37,361 nt of DNA from Eubacterium sp. (GTDB lineage Bacteria; Bacillota; Clostridia; Oscillospirales; Ruminococcaceae): assembly GCA_022511265.1 (NCBI GenBank), contig JAFLRX010000018.1:9307-46667 (forward strand). Reading direction: 5' to 3'. Made by a program: the position numbers and the translations under genes. Each line of letters opens with the position of its first letter. Position 1 is the stretch's first letter. Shown here in pieces: positions 1 to 7,942 of this stretch. Under the pieces are notes generated by a model. The model was not told the origin of the DNA, made no database searches, and saw only the letters and a program-made list of their open reading frames with translations.

Positions 1-206
1 AAGCTCCTGAAACCGAAGCTCCTGAAACCGAAGCTCCTGAAACCGAAGCTCCTGAGACCGAAGCTCCCGCACCCGGCGTAAGCGGCGATGTTGAGCCTGA
101 CGGTTCTGACAACCCCGAGACCGGTGTTGCGCTGGCAGTAGCTCCCGTGGCTCTCGCAGCGGCAGCTCTCGCAGCAGCAGGTGTTGCAACCAAGAAGAGA
201 AAGTAA
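1..206 (+). CDS. C-terminal fragment of a sortase-anchored surface protein
   Basis: Only the 3' end is present; the frame runs from base 3 to a TAA at 204-206. It encodes tandem Ala-Pro-Glu-Thr-Glu repeats, a short spacer, then NPETG, a hydrophobic Ala/Leu/Val-rich stretch of about 20 residues, and a KKRK tail. That order is the classical cell-wall sorting signal: a sortase cleaves the LPxTG-like pentapeptide (here NPETG) and links the protein to the envelope. The PET-rich repeats probably act as a wall-spanning stalk, which is inference. The functional domain lies upstream of the window, so the role of the protein cannot be read here. Confidence 0.85.
   Translation, partial: APETEAPETEAPETEAPETEAPAPGVSGDVEPDGSDNPETGVALAVAPVALAAAALAAAGVATKKRK
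3..68 (+). repeat. 15-bp in-frame tandem repeat encoding APETE
   Basis: The unit gctcctgaaaccgaa occurs at 3-17, 18-32, 33-47 and, with one synonymous change, 48-62. A fifth partial copy follows. The window begins inside the array, so the total copy number is unknown. Nearly identical DNA between units suggests recent expansion or slippage. Confidence 0.9.
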
Positions 207-234
207 GATATTTTTCCGATAAGCAAAATAACGG

Positions 235-266
235 CGGTGCTGTGATTTAATCGCAGCACCGTTTTT
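235..266 (+). terminator. Rho-independent terminator after the surface protein gene
   Basis: The stem CGGTGCTG (235-242) pairs with CAGCACCG (254-261), extended inward by G-U, G-C and A-T pairs, and is followed by five T residues. It sits 28 bases after the stop codon. Confidence 0.88.
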
Positions 267-299
267 GCACTGTAATTGCCTGTTAACGCGGCACTTTAC

Positions 300-328
300 T
301 TGACTGCTGCCGTAAAATATGATAGAAT
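300..328 (+). promoter_or_regulatory. Sigma-A-type promoter of the kinase/regulator pair
   Basis: TTGACT at 300-305 and TAGAAT at 323-328 are separated by 17 bases. The in-frame ATG at 319 lies inside this promoter, so it cannot be the start of a message made from here. This supports the ATG at 382. Confidence 0.75.
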
Positions 329-381
329 TAACACAGATAAGCGCGGCTTGTGATATTGACCCGCGCGGCGGAGAAAATGTT

Positions 382-1638
382 ATGTGGGAATTATTTTATA
401 CAATAGCATTACTTGCAGGGTTTCAGACCGCTGCGGCAATATGGACGGGAAGAAAAGCTCCGTCCTTGCTGTCGTCGGGCCTGTCAGTGCTGCTCTGCCT
501 TATTGTCGGTGTTATTTCGCTTTTTACGGATAGCAGGATAATGCTTGCGGCAGTGCCGGCGGGGCATATATTATATATAATCATCGAGGCGGTATGCCGC
601 AGGGCGGAAGGCGCGCTGTCGGCGGTGTCGCTGTGCCTTACGGCGGATACGCTGCTGATACCGTTCGTGTTATGCGATGAAGAGATGAAAAGCTACAGCT
701 TTTACGGGCTGATGATATTATTGAGCCTGATATTTGCCGGGTTGTATAAAATAAACGGCAGCTCGGAGCTGTGGCTAAGCTCGGTAAAAGAGCACAGCGC
801 CGCCGCATATATCGCGATTTGCTGCGTCCCGTTGTTCGGTGCGTCGGCAGAGTGCTTTGTTATACTGCTTTGCACACCGGACGGAGAGGTGCTGATGACT
901 GTCGGGGTATATGCGCTGCTTGTATCGGTTTCGGCTGCGGCGGTGCTGATACAGCGGCTGTGCGCCGAGCATTATACCTTGGCAAGATCCAACCGTGAGA
1001 TGCAGGTATGGCAGCAGGGGGCGCGGGACTATATGAACACGATACGCTCTCAACGGCACGACTTCAATATACATCTGCACGCGATAGACGGAATGATTGA
1101 AAACAAAGAGTACGAGCAGTGCCGCCGATATATCAGTAAGATGGTGGCTGACGCCAATGCCGTCAACGATATTATGCCGGTATATGACGCAATGATAGGC
1201 TCTATGCTGTACAATATGCGTAAAGAGGCGCAGCGGCTGGGCTCGGACATTTACTACGACATAAAATACGATATGAAAAACGTTGTATGCAACGCGTTTG
1301 AGTGCAATAAAATAATCGGCAACCTTATCCGCAACTCCATCGACGCATTGGACACCGAAGAGGCTGTAAAGCAGGGGATACGGGTAAATATTTTCCGCCG
1401 TTCCGGCAGCGCGGTGATAACCGTGTCCAATTACTTCCACGGCGACGAGCAGACGGTGCTGCGCGCGTTTGACATGAACTGGTCGGGCAAGGCGGGACAC
1501 GAGGGCATCGGACTGGGTATGATAGAGCGCACGCTGAAAAAATACGGCGGCAGGATAATGGCGGAATGGCAGGAGCAAAACGTCACCTTTATTGTGCATA
1601 TCCCCGTTAAATATCTGTTTGAGGAGGACGGCAAATGA
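382..1638 (+). CDS. AgrC-like GHKL sensor histidine kinase
   Basis: Membrane sensor kinase of the AgrC/quorum-sensing type. The N-terminal ~190 residues form about six hydrophobic segments. The cytoplasmic part has an H-box with RHDFNIH (His about 226), an N-box GNLIRNSIDAL, and a glycine loop GIGLGMIERTLKKYGG typical of GHKL ATPases. The start at 382 has a GGCGGAG site 9-10 bases upstream, and the longer reading frame from 319 begins inside the promoter. The gene overlaps the following LytTR regulator by 4 bases (ATGA), so the two are translationally coupled. AgrC-type kinases usually sense peptides, but no agrB or agrD homologue is visible here, so the ligand is unknown. Confidence 0.88.
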   Translation: MWELFYTIALLAGFQTAAAIWTGRKAPSLLSSGLSVLLCLIVGVISLFTDSRIMLAAVPAGHILYIIIEAVCRRAEGALSAVSLCLTADTLLIPFVLCDEEMKSYSFYGLMILLSLIFAGLYKINGSSELWLSSVKEHSAAAYIAICCVPLFGASAECFVILLCTPDGEVLMTVGVYALLVSVSAAAVLIQRLCAEHYTLARSNREMQVWQQGARDYMNTIRSQRHDFNIHLHAIDGMIENKEYEQCRRYISKMVADANAVNDIMPVYDAMIGSMLYNMRKEAQRLGSDIYYDIKYDMKNVVCNAFECNKIIGNLIRNSIDALDTEEAVKQGIRVNIFRRSGSAVITVSNYFHGDEQTVLRAFDMNWSGKAGHEGIGLGMIERTLKKYGGRIMAEWQEQNVTFIVHIPVKYLFEEDGK

Positions 1639-2366
1639 TAAGGACGGTTCTTCTTGATGACGACGCATTGTCGCGGCAGGCGGCAAGGGCGGCGTTATCG
1701 GCATACGATGAAGTGGAGATAATAAGAGAGTTTAACAACAGTGCGGATTTTTTCGCGTTTTTGCGGGAAAACCCCGTTGACCTGCTGTTCCTTGATATCG
1801 AGCTTGACGGAGAGACGGGCTTTGAGATAGCGGGCCGCATGAAGGCGGAACACCCCGATGTGATGATAGTGTTCTTAACAGGGCATTCTACATATGCGAT
1901 AGACGGCTATGACTTTTCCCCGGTAAATTTTCTGGTAAAGCCGATAAACACCCAAAAGCTTTCCCAGACCTTGGACGAGGTAAAACGCCGCATGAGCAGT
2001 ACCGACAGCACCCGCGGCACAGCGAAAATAATGCTGAGGCTGAAAAACGGGCTGCAAATAATACAGGTCGCCGATATCCGATATTTCGAGCGCAGAAATC
2101 GAAAAATATACATGGTCTGCCGCGGCCGAGAGGAAAGCGTCGGCGGTTATACAATGCAAGAACTGGAGACAATGCTGATGCCGTACGGATTTTACTGCTG
2201 CCACCAGTCATTTTTGGTGTCGCTGCGGCATATCACCGGGCTGAGAGACGCGCGGCGGCAGCTTTATGAGGTGACGGTCAGCGACCGTGAAGAGGCGGTG
2301 CCGGTCTCCCGCCACCGCTATAACGACCTTTTGAAAAGGTTGAAAGAAATAGGAAACACAATTTAA
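1635..2366 (+). CDS. LytTR-family response regulator
   Basis: Two-domain transcription factor of 243 residues. The receiver domain (about 1-120) shows the acidic pocket at D8-D10, the phospho-acceptor Asp54 in LFLDIE, Thr82 and Lys102. The C-terminal half (about 140-243) fits a LytTR DNA-binding domain, with IRYFERRNRKIYMV and the CHQSFLVSLRHI segment. It is paired with the upstream GHKL kinase by a 4-base overlap. LytTR regulators bind direct repeats about two helical turns apart. A repeat of that kind lies just downstream at 2371-2401, ahead of the ABC exporter operon, so that operon is the natural candidate target. That link is inference. Confidence 0.9.
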   Translation: MIRTVLLDDDALSRQAARAALSAYDEVEIIREFNNSADFFAFLRENPVDLLFLDIELDGETGFEIAGRMKAEHPDVMIVFLTGHSTYAIDGYDFSPVNFLVKPINTQKLSQTLDEVKRRMSSTDSTRGTAKIMLRLKNGLQIIQVADIRYFERRNRKIYMVCRGREESVGGYTMQELETMLMPYGFYCCHQSFLVSLRHITGLRDARRQLYEVTVSDREEAVPVSRHRYNDLLKRLKEIGNTI

Positions 2367-2370
2367 AATA

Positions 2371-2401
2371 TCTGTAAATTCGCCCCTTTTTGTGTAAATC
2401 C
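2371..2401 (+). promoter_or_regulatory. Direct repeat, candidate LytTR binding site
   Basis: TCTGTAAATTC (2371-2381) and TGTGTAAATCC (2391-2401) match at 9 of 11 positions with a 20-base period, roughly two helical turns. LytTR proteins typically bind two direct repeats with similar spacing. The pair lies 55 bases upstream of the -35 box of the exporter promoter. The match to known LytTR consensus sequences is loose. Confidence 0.4.
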
Positions 2402-2456
2402 CGATATAAATAATACGCCAAATCGACAGCTTTTTACGCACGATAGGCAAATTATG

Positions 2457-2485
2457 TTGCTTTTTCCCTAAATAAAGTTTATACT
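2457..2485 (+). promoter_or_regulatory. Promoter of the ABC exporter operon
   Basis: TTGCTT at 2457-2462 and TATACT at 2480-2485 are separated by 17 bases. Transcription would start near 2492, about 43 bases before the ATG at 2535. Confidence 0.7.
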
Positions 2486-2534
2486 TTAATGTGAGAAAAA
2501 ATATATCGGATATCTCTGAAAAGGGGTTTGTTTT

Positions 2535-4295
2535 ATGCCAAAAAAAACACGCAAAAAAAGCGATAACCGTGACAGCGTACAGATACGCCAGAAAAAAGGC
2601 ACGTGGCTGCGTTTTATCAAAACGTTTTTCAAATGCCGTCTGCCGTGGGTATGGCTTGCGGTTTACGTTGTTTTATACTTCGGCTTTCTCACTGTCGGCG
2701 TTGACGTGACCGACAGGACGGCACAGTTGTTCGCCGGAGATGTCAGCGCGGAGCTGGTGGCCTCGCTGATAGGTCTGATGATACTGAACATACTCGGCAG
2801 TGCCGTTACCGTCTTTATAGGACATATAGTCAGCGCGCGCACCAACCGCAATATGCGCCGCACCGTGCTGAAAAAGGTGCTGAATCTGCCGCTCAGCTTT
2901 TTTAAGGAAGAAAATCCGAGAGAGACCATCTACCGTATAGTAAACAACTCTATAGTTGTAGACTCGACGATAATGGTATTTCTCCTGCCGCTGTTCGGCG
3001 GAGTGTACACTATGGTGCAGTATTTCATCAGAGTGTTCAAGTATGACTGGCGGCTGTCGGTGATAATGATAGCGTTCGTGCCGTTGGTAATATTTATGGC
3101 GTTCTTGTTCGGCAGAATAAACTTCTCGCTCAGCGACAGAGATTCGGGATTGCTTGCGTCTCTGACCCAGCGCCTGTCGGAAATGATGACCAACATCCCG
3201 CTGGCAAAGGCGTTCGCCAAGGAAAGCACAGAAGAGGAAAAGGGAAAAGCCCTCACCTCGCGCCTTTATAAAATAAACATCAAGAGCAGCTGGTTTGACG
3301 AGCTGAACAATCTGTCAGAGACATTTGTCAGCCTGTTGCAGGCGGCCGCGATAACAATAACCGGCGTTATATTGATAAACGACGGCAGCATAGACCGCCG
3401 CGCGTGGGTGGCGTTCTTTATGTTCTCGGGTCTGTTTATGGCGGCGGTCAGCGACCTTACCATGCTGTGGAACAATATAAAGATAATCCAGGGTAACGCG
3501 GCAAGACTGACCGAGATAATGGATGCCAAGGAAGAGCCGAAAGGCGGCGAGCATTGCGAAAGACTTTCCGGCGGCATACATATGGACAACGTGCGGTTCG
3601 GCTATAACGAGGACAAGACCGTGCTTGACGGGATAAGCTGCGATTTCCCCGAAAATACTGTCACCGCGCTGCTGGGTGTCAGCGGTTGCGGAAAGACCAC
3701 GGCGGCAAACCTGCTGACCCGTCTGTATCAGCCGCAGGAGGGAACAATAACCGTCGGCGGCGAGGATATATCCAAATACGCGCTGGACGACTATCGTAAA
3801 AACTTTGCTGTGGTATCACAGAACACCCTGCTGTTTTCCGGCACGGTGAGAGAAAATGTACTGTACGGCAACGAGGACGTGACCGAGGAGCAGCTTACAG
3901 ACGCGCTGAAAAATGCGGGCGCGTACGACTTTGTAATGAATATGCCGGGCAAGCTGGACGCAAAGCTGGAGGAATACGGTAACAACCTTTCCGGCGGTCA
4001 AAAGCAAAGGCTGTCTATGGCAAGGGCGCTGCTGTCGAATACGCCGTTCTTTATACTGGACGAGCCTGTCGCCGCAATGGACGCGGTGGCGGTCGATGAG
4101 ATAATGGATATACTCGCAAAGCAGTCGCAGGACCGCTGTGTGATAGTGATAGCCCATACACCCGCAGTGCTGAAGCTTGCAGAGCATGTTGTAGTGCTGG
4201 AGGACGGACATATAGAGTCCGAGGGCAGTGCGGAAGAGGTAAAACAAAGCAGCAGCTTTGTAAAAGACTTTATGAGAGGGGCGGTGCCCGAATGA
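2535..4295 (+). CDS. ABC exporter half-transporter (TMD-NBD), first partner
   Basis: Fused membrane and ATPase domains in 586 residues, the usual size of a half-exporter. About six membrane segments cover residues 35-320. The nucleotide-binding domain carries Walker A GVSGCGKTT (about 380), the signature LSGGQKQR (about 484), Walker B FFILDEP (about 505) and the switch His in IAHTP. AAGGGG lies 8 bases before the ATG. It overlaps the next half-exporter by 4 bases, which strongly suggests a heterodimer. The substrate could be a peptide, drug or thiol compound; the sequence does not decide. The ATPase site looks intact. Confidence 0.92.
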   Translation: MPKKTRKKSDNRDSVQIRQKKGTWLRFIKTFFKCRLPWVWLAVYVVLYFGFLTVGVDVTDRTAQLFAGDVSAELVASLIGLMILNILGSAVTVFIGHIVSARTNRNMRRTVLKKVLNLPLSFFKEENPRETIYRIVNNSIVVDSTIMVFLLPLFGGVYTMVQYFIRVFKYDWRLSVIMIAFVPLVIFMAFLFGRINFSLSDRDSGLLASLTQRLSEMMTNIPLAKAFAKESTEEEKGKALTSRLYKINIKSSWFDELNNLSETFVSLLQAAAITITGVILINDGSIDRRAWVAFFMFSGLFMAAVSDLTMLWNNIKIIQGNAARLTEIMDAKEEPKGGEHCERLSGGIHMDNVRFGYNEDKTVLDGISCDFPENTVTALLGVSGCGKTTAANLLTRLYQPQEGTITVGGEDISKYALDDYRKNFAVVSQNTLLFSGTVRENVLYGNEDVTEEQLTDALKNAGAYDFVMNMPGKLDAKLEEYGNNLSGGQKQRLSMARALLSNTPFFILDEPVAAMDAVAVDEIMDILAKQSQDRCVIVIAHTPAVLKLAEHVVVLEDGHIESEGSAEEVKQSSSFVKDFMRGAVPE

Positions 4296-6007
4296 ACGTA
4301 AAAGAAAAGCCCCGCGGAGTATGGAAACGCACCTTCAGCCTGTTCGGCAAGGTAAGGATACCGTGGCATCTGTATGTTTTACAGGTCATCGCGGGCATTA
4401 TAGTTACCCGTGTGGGATTGCTGTATGTACCGTACGAATCTAAATTGCAGACTGGTAAGATAGAGGATATCACCGTACTGCTGGGTTATCTCGGCTTTTC
4501 GCTGCTGTTTTCGGCGGTGTCTTTACTGGAGCATATACCTTCATTCTACGCCTCGGCTGAGGTAACGCGTAATCTGCAAAACCGTATGATAAGCCGCTCA
4601 CTGTATCTGCCGATGAAGGCATACGAGCAAAGCGCGTCGAGGATAGTATCCTGGATAACGCAGGACTGCTCTTACGCAAGCGGATTTATAACCTCTCTGG
4701 TCGGCTTTATCACCGGTATTGCCGCAACCTGGATGAGCATAGCGGAAATGTCGGAAATAGACAGCTCGCTGTTGTTCATCGTACCCATTATCTGTGTATA
4801 TGTTGTTGTCAGCACATGGGTAGAGGGTAAGCTGATGTTCCTCAGAGAGCGGCGCGGCAGACGTGCCATGTCAGAGCTGACCGCGTATATGGCAGAGCAT
4901 ATCGGCTTTTTCCGTCAGATAAAGCAGATGAACACCGAAAAGCAGGAGCTGGAGCGCGGCAAAAAGGCGATAGACCTGCTCTACCGCGCGGATATATATC
5001 AGGCTACAATGACCTTGCTGATATTGCTGGTCAGCGGCTCGGTATCGCAGATGATGACCATACTGGTGTTCGTCTTCGGTATCGCGAAGGTGCAGGACGG
5101 CAGCATGGATATAACACAGCTGGCGGCGTTCAACTCCTACATACTTATTGCTTATCAGTCGTTCAGCAGCATAACCGGCGTATATTCCTCGATAATGTAC
5201 TATAACGGCTCGCTGTTCTACATAGGCGGACTGATGAGCGAGAAAGAGGAAGTATACAAGCGCGGTGAAAGCATGGACCGCGAGGATGAGGACATCATAT
5301 TTGATAATGTAAGCTTCTCCTACGATGACGTGCCGGTAATAAAGGACGCAAGCTTTACCATACCCAAGGGCAAGGTGACCATGATAGCCGGACCGAACGG
5401 CTCCGGCAAGACGACGTTGTTTAAGCTTATCGAGCGGTTCTACACCCCGGACGAGGGCGTGATACGGTTCGGCGACAGCGATGCGGAGAATATACATCTT
5501 GACGAGTGGCGCAAGAGCTTTGGCTACGTTTTGCAAGAGCCGCAGCTGTTTGACGGCACGGTAAGAGACAACATAACCTACGGCACCGACCGCGAGGTCA
5601 GCGAAGAAGAGGTACAGACCGCCGCAAGGCTTGCCCAGGCGGATGAGTTCATAAACGAATTTGCCGAAGGCTATGATTATGAAATAGGCGAAAACGGCAT
5701 AAATCTTTCCGCCGGACAAAAGCAAAGACTGGCTATCGCGCGCGCGCTGATAACCGACCCGTCCTACCTGCTGCTGGATGAATGTACCTGCAACATGGAC
5801 GTCCGCACCGAGCATGCGGTGAATGACGCACTGTTCAAGGTGATGAAGGGCAAGACGGTAGTAATGATATGCCACGACATGCGTATGCTGAAAAATGCCG
5901 ACAACGTGATAGTTCTCCGAGACGGCAAGGTCGAGGCAAGCGGAGAAAGAGAAACCGTACTGCAAACCAGCGAAACACTTAAAAAGCTGGTTGCGGCTAA
6001 TGTTTAA
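4292..6007 (+). CDS. ABC exporter half-transporter (TMD-NBD), second partner
   Basis: A 571-residue half-exporter with membrane segments over about residues 25-310 and a complete ATPase domain. Walker A is GPNGSGKTT (about 366), Walker B YLLLDE, and the switch His is in ICHDM. The signature reads LSAGQKQR instead of LSGGQ, a mild deviation seen in some heterodimeric exporters. Translation is coupled to the upstream gene by an ATGA overlap, and a trigger-factor-like gene follows 11 bases after the stop. The two proteins most likely form one heterodimeric efflux pump in the cytoplasmic membrane. Confidence 0.92.
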   Translation: MNVKEKPRGVWKRTFSLFGKVRIPWHLYVLQVIAGIIVTRVGLLYVPYESKLQTGKIEDITVLLGYLGFSLLFSAVSLLEHIPSFYASAEVTRNLQNRMISRSLYLPMKAYEQSASRIVSWITQDCSYASGFITSLVGFITGIAATWMSIAEMSEIDSSLLFIVPIICVYVVVSTWVEGKLMFLRERRGRRAMSELTAYMAEHIGFFRQIKQMNTEKQELERGKKAIDLLYRADIYQATMTLLILLVSGSVSQMMTILVFVFGIAKVQDGSMDITQLAAFNSYILIAYQSFSSITGVYSSIMYYNGSLFYIGGLMSEKEEVYKRGESMDREDEDIIFDNVSFSYDDVPVIKDASFTIPKGKVTMIAGPNGSGKTTLFKLIERFYTPDEGVIRFGDSDAENIHLDEWRKSFGYVLQEPQLFDGTVRDNITYGTDREVSEEEVQTAARLAQADEFINEFAEGYDYEIGENGINLSAGQKQRLAIARALITDPSYLLLDECTCNMDVRTEHAVNDALFKVMKGKTVVMICHDMRMLKNADNVIVLRDGKVEASGERETVLQTSETLKKLVAANV

Positions 6008-6018
6008 CGGAGGGAATT

Positions 6019-6873
6019 ATGAAGTCATACATAAACAGTCTTGTTGATTTCAAGACATTTGAGTTTGAGCGGGAGGTAAAATTATCCTGCCCGGAGGAAT
6101 ACATAGAAAAGCAGCTAAAGCGCATAACAAGAGCAAATAAGACCACCGAGGACGTGACCGTTCTTGAAAAAGGCGACGTTGCTGTGATAGGGCTGGAAAG
6201 CAGTCTTGAACGTTACAATCGCCCGCAGCTTACCTTGGCTGTCGGCAGCGGATTGTTTGATAAAGAGCTGGAGGCGCAGCTGGTCGGCAAAAACGTCGGA
6301 GAGACTTTTACCGTTACGGTAAAAGAAACCGCTGTTAAGGTCAATGTTATCAGCGGCAAGCGCACGGTATTTCCCGCACCGACTGACGAGGCGGTGAAAA
6401 AATACGCCGAGACCGCCGAGGACTTAGAGGGGATAGAGACTGTCGCACAGTTTCGCGAGCATGTCAAGCAGCAGTATTTTGACGAGCAGCAGCAGAAGAC
6501 GGTTTTCGGCACGCTTAACGATATGGTGGAATATGTGCTGACCAACAGCGATTGGGAGTTTGACGAGACTGAGCTTGAAGAAATGTATAATAACATGCTG
6601 GCCGATATGGAGCAGATGGCACAGGAGATATACGGCAAAACCTTTGCGGAATTGACGGATGATGAAATCGCCGCGGAGACAAGCATGCCGACTAAAGAAG
6701 CACTGCTGGCTGAGCTGCATAATCAGAGCGAGTGGCAGATAGCGTCATTGCTGTTTGTTATAACAAATCACGGCATGGACCCCGCAAAAGTCGATATAGA
6801 ACAGGCATACGAGCTTGACTGGGCCTTTGTGCAGGACTATGTTGAAGAAAATATCACGTTTACAGTTGACTGA
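6019..6873 (+). CDS. Trigger-factor/FKBP-like peptidyl-prolyl isomerase or chaperone
   Basis: A 284-residue protein without a signal peptide or membrane segment. Residues 50-110 (GDVAVIGLE, then AVGSGLFDKELEAQLVGKNVGE) match the FKBP-type domain of trigger factor, where the Gly-ser-Gly/FxxxLE and VGKxxGE patterns are typical. The remainder is helical and acidic, like the trigger factor C-terminal cradle. The ribosome-binding N-terminal domain of true trigger factor appears short or absent, so this is not the housekeeping tig gene. A strong GGAGG lies ahead of the ATG. It sits between an exporter pair and a thioredoxin, so a role in folding or holding an exported or redox-sensitive client is plausible but inferred. 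Confidence 0.75.
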   Translation: MKSYINSLVDFKTFEFEREVKLSCPEEYIEKQLKRITRANKTTEDVTVLEKGDVAVIGLESSLERYNRPQLTLAVGSGLFDKELEAQLVGKNVGETFTVTVKETAVKVNVISGKRTVFPAPTDEAVKKYAETAEDLEGIETVAQFREHVKQQYFDEQQQKTVFGTLNDMVEYVLTNSDWEFDETELEEMYNNMLADMEQMAQEIYGKTFAELTDDEIAAETSMPTKEALLAELHNQSEWQIASLLFVITNHGMDPAKVDIEQAYELDWAFVQDYVEENITFTVD

Positions 6874-6884
6874 GGAGGATAAAT

Positions 6885-7196
6885 ATGATACAATTTGCAA
6901 CAGATGAAAATTACGACGAGCTGGTATCCGAGGGCGTAGTTTTAGTGGACTTTTTCGGGGTACACTGCGGACCCTGCAAAATGCTTGCAAGCGCGCTTGA
7001 GGAGCTGGACGACGAATTGCCGTTTCTGAATATCGTCAAGGTGGACACCGACAAGTGTCCTGTAAAGACCGAGCAGTTCCACATCAACGGCATACCCGAC
7101 CTGTTTTTCTACAAGGACGGCAAGGTGCTGTTCCATCAGGCGGGAATGGTAGACGCCGATGAGATCCGAGATAAATTAGCCGAGATCTTATATTGA
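6885..7196 (+). CDS. Thioredoxin-like protein with CGPC active site
   Basis: A 103-residue single-domain thioredoxin. The active site is Cys28-Gly-Pro-Cys31, preceded by His27 where thioredoxins usually have Trp. The buried VDFFG strand, the DTDKCPVKTEQF segment and the cis-proline loop in NGIPDLFFYKDG are all present. There is no signal peptide, so it is cytosolic. GAGGAGG precedes the ATG and the stop of the chaperone-like gene is 11 bases upstream, so it belongs to the exporter operon. The Trp-to-His change next to the redox pair may shift partner choice or redox potential (inference). Confidence 0.88.
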   Translation: MIQFATDENYDELVSEGVVLVDFFGVHCGPCKMLASALEELDDELPFLNIVKVDTDKCPVKTEQFHINGIPDLFFYKDGKVLFHQAGMVDADEIRDKLAEILY

Positions 7197-7211
7197 TTCA
7201 GGAGGAGCGAA

Positions 7212-7892
7212 ATGAAAAAGACTATTGCGATTTTCGCAGCACTGGTGATGGCACTGACCGCGGCAGGCTGCTCTGACAGTCAGACCGCAAGCACCGCGGA
7301 CAACAGCAGTTCGGAGGAAACTTCAAGCACCGTGTCCGAAGAAAGCACAGCAGGCAATGAAAGTGCTGACAGTGAGGAAAGCACCGGAAATGAGGAAAGC
7401 ACCGACAACGGCAGCAAGGACTCTGACTTTGATACCTGGACTGAAATTGATATGATAAACTATCTCAAGGCAGAGGGTGCGTTTGAACATGACGACTGGC
7501 TGGAGGTACAGGAAGGTCTTGACGTGCCTTTAGGTATCACCAAGATAATCTGGTATTATGATGATTTCGGCGATGCGGATGTTATGATACTTTGGCTTGA
7601 TTCAAACTCTCCCAGCGAAAGGACCAAAGAGATATACGAGGAAATAAAGACCACCCATAACTACATCATGACCGATGCGGGCAATGTTCCTTGTCCCTTT
7701 AACGCGCTGTACGGACGCTTTGCGATACTGTACACCACCTCTTTGGATGACGATATCGTCGCAAAGTTTGATGCAGCCCTTGAAAAGCTGACGACTGAGT
7801 ACGGCGTAGAGCCTGACTTTTTCGACAAAGACCCTGAGATGCCGGAATACGACGATTACTACGACGATGATTATTTCGATATCGACGAATAA
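7212..7892 (+). CDS. Acidic lipoprotein, paralogue 1 (unknown function)
   Basis: The N-terminus MKKTIAIFAALVMALTAAGC is a lipoprotein signal with lipobox TAAGC (Cys20), so the protein should be anchored on the outer face of the membrane. A Ser/Glu/Asp/Asn-rich linker (about 24-75) with repeated ESTxxEES units leads to a globular domain of about 130 residues that I do not recognise. The last ~18 residues are nearly all Asp, Glu and Tyr. AGGAGG precedes the ATG, 15 bases after the thioredoxin stop, so it may be co-transcribed with that operon. The next gene is a clear paralogue. Confidence 0.85.
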   Translation: MKKTIAIFAALVMALTAAGCSDSQTASTADNSSSEETSSTVSEESTAGNESADSEESTGNEESTDNGSKDSDFDTWTEIDMINYLKAEGAFEHDDWLEVQEGLDVPLGITKIIWYYDDFGDADVMILWLDSNSPSERTKEIYEEIKTTHNYIMTDAGNVPCPFNALYGRFAILYTTSLDDDIVAKFDAALEKLTTEYGVEPDFFDKDPEMPEYDDYYDDDYFDIDE

Positions 7893-7942
7893 ATATAATC
7901 CGTATTATGGATTTATTTAAATAATTAAACGGAGGAACAAAA

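Noticed and set aside
3-68. Short tandem repeats as a CRISPR array
   Set aside because: The repeats are contiguous, without spacers, and in frame within a surface protein.
2491-2709. 72-codon frame at the start of the exporter operon as a signalling or precursor peptide
   Set aside because: It starts at a GTG without a ribosome binding site, overlaps the exporter coding region for most of its length, and has no leader-core pattern.
4871-5965. 364-codon minus-strand frame opposite the second exporter (and similar long frames opposite other genes, such as 775-1704 and 20091-20927)
   Set aside because: These are shadows produced by codon bias of well-supported plus-strand genes; none has a start site or family motif.
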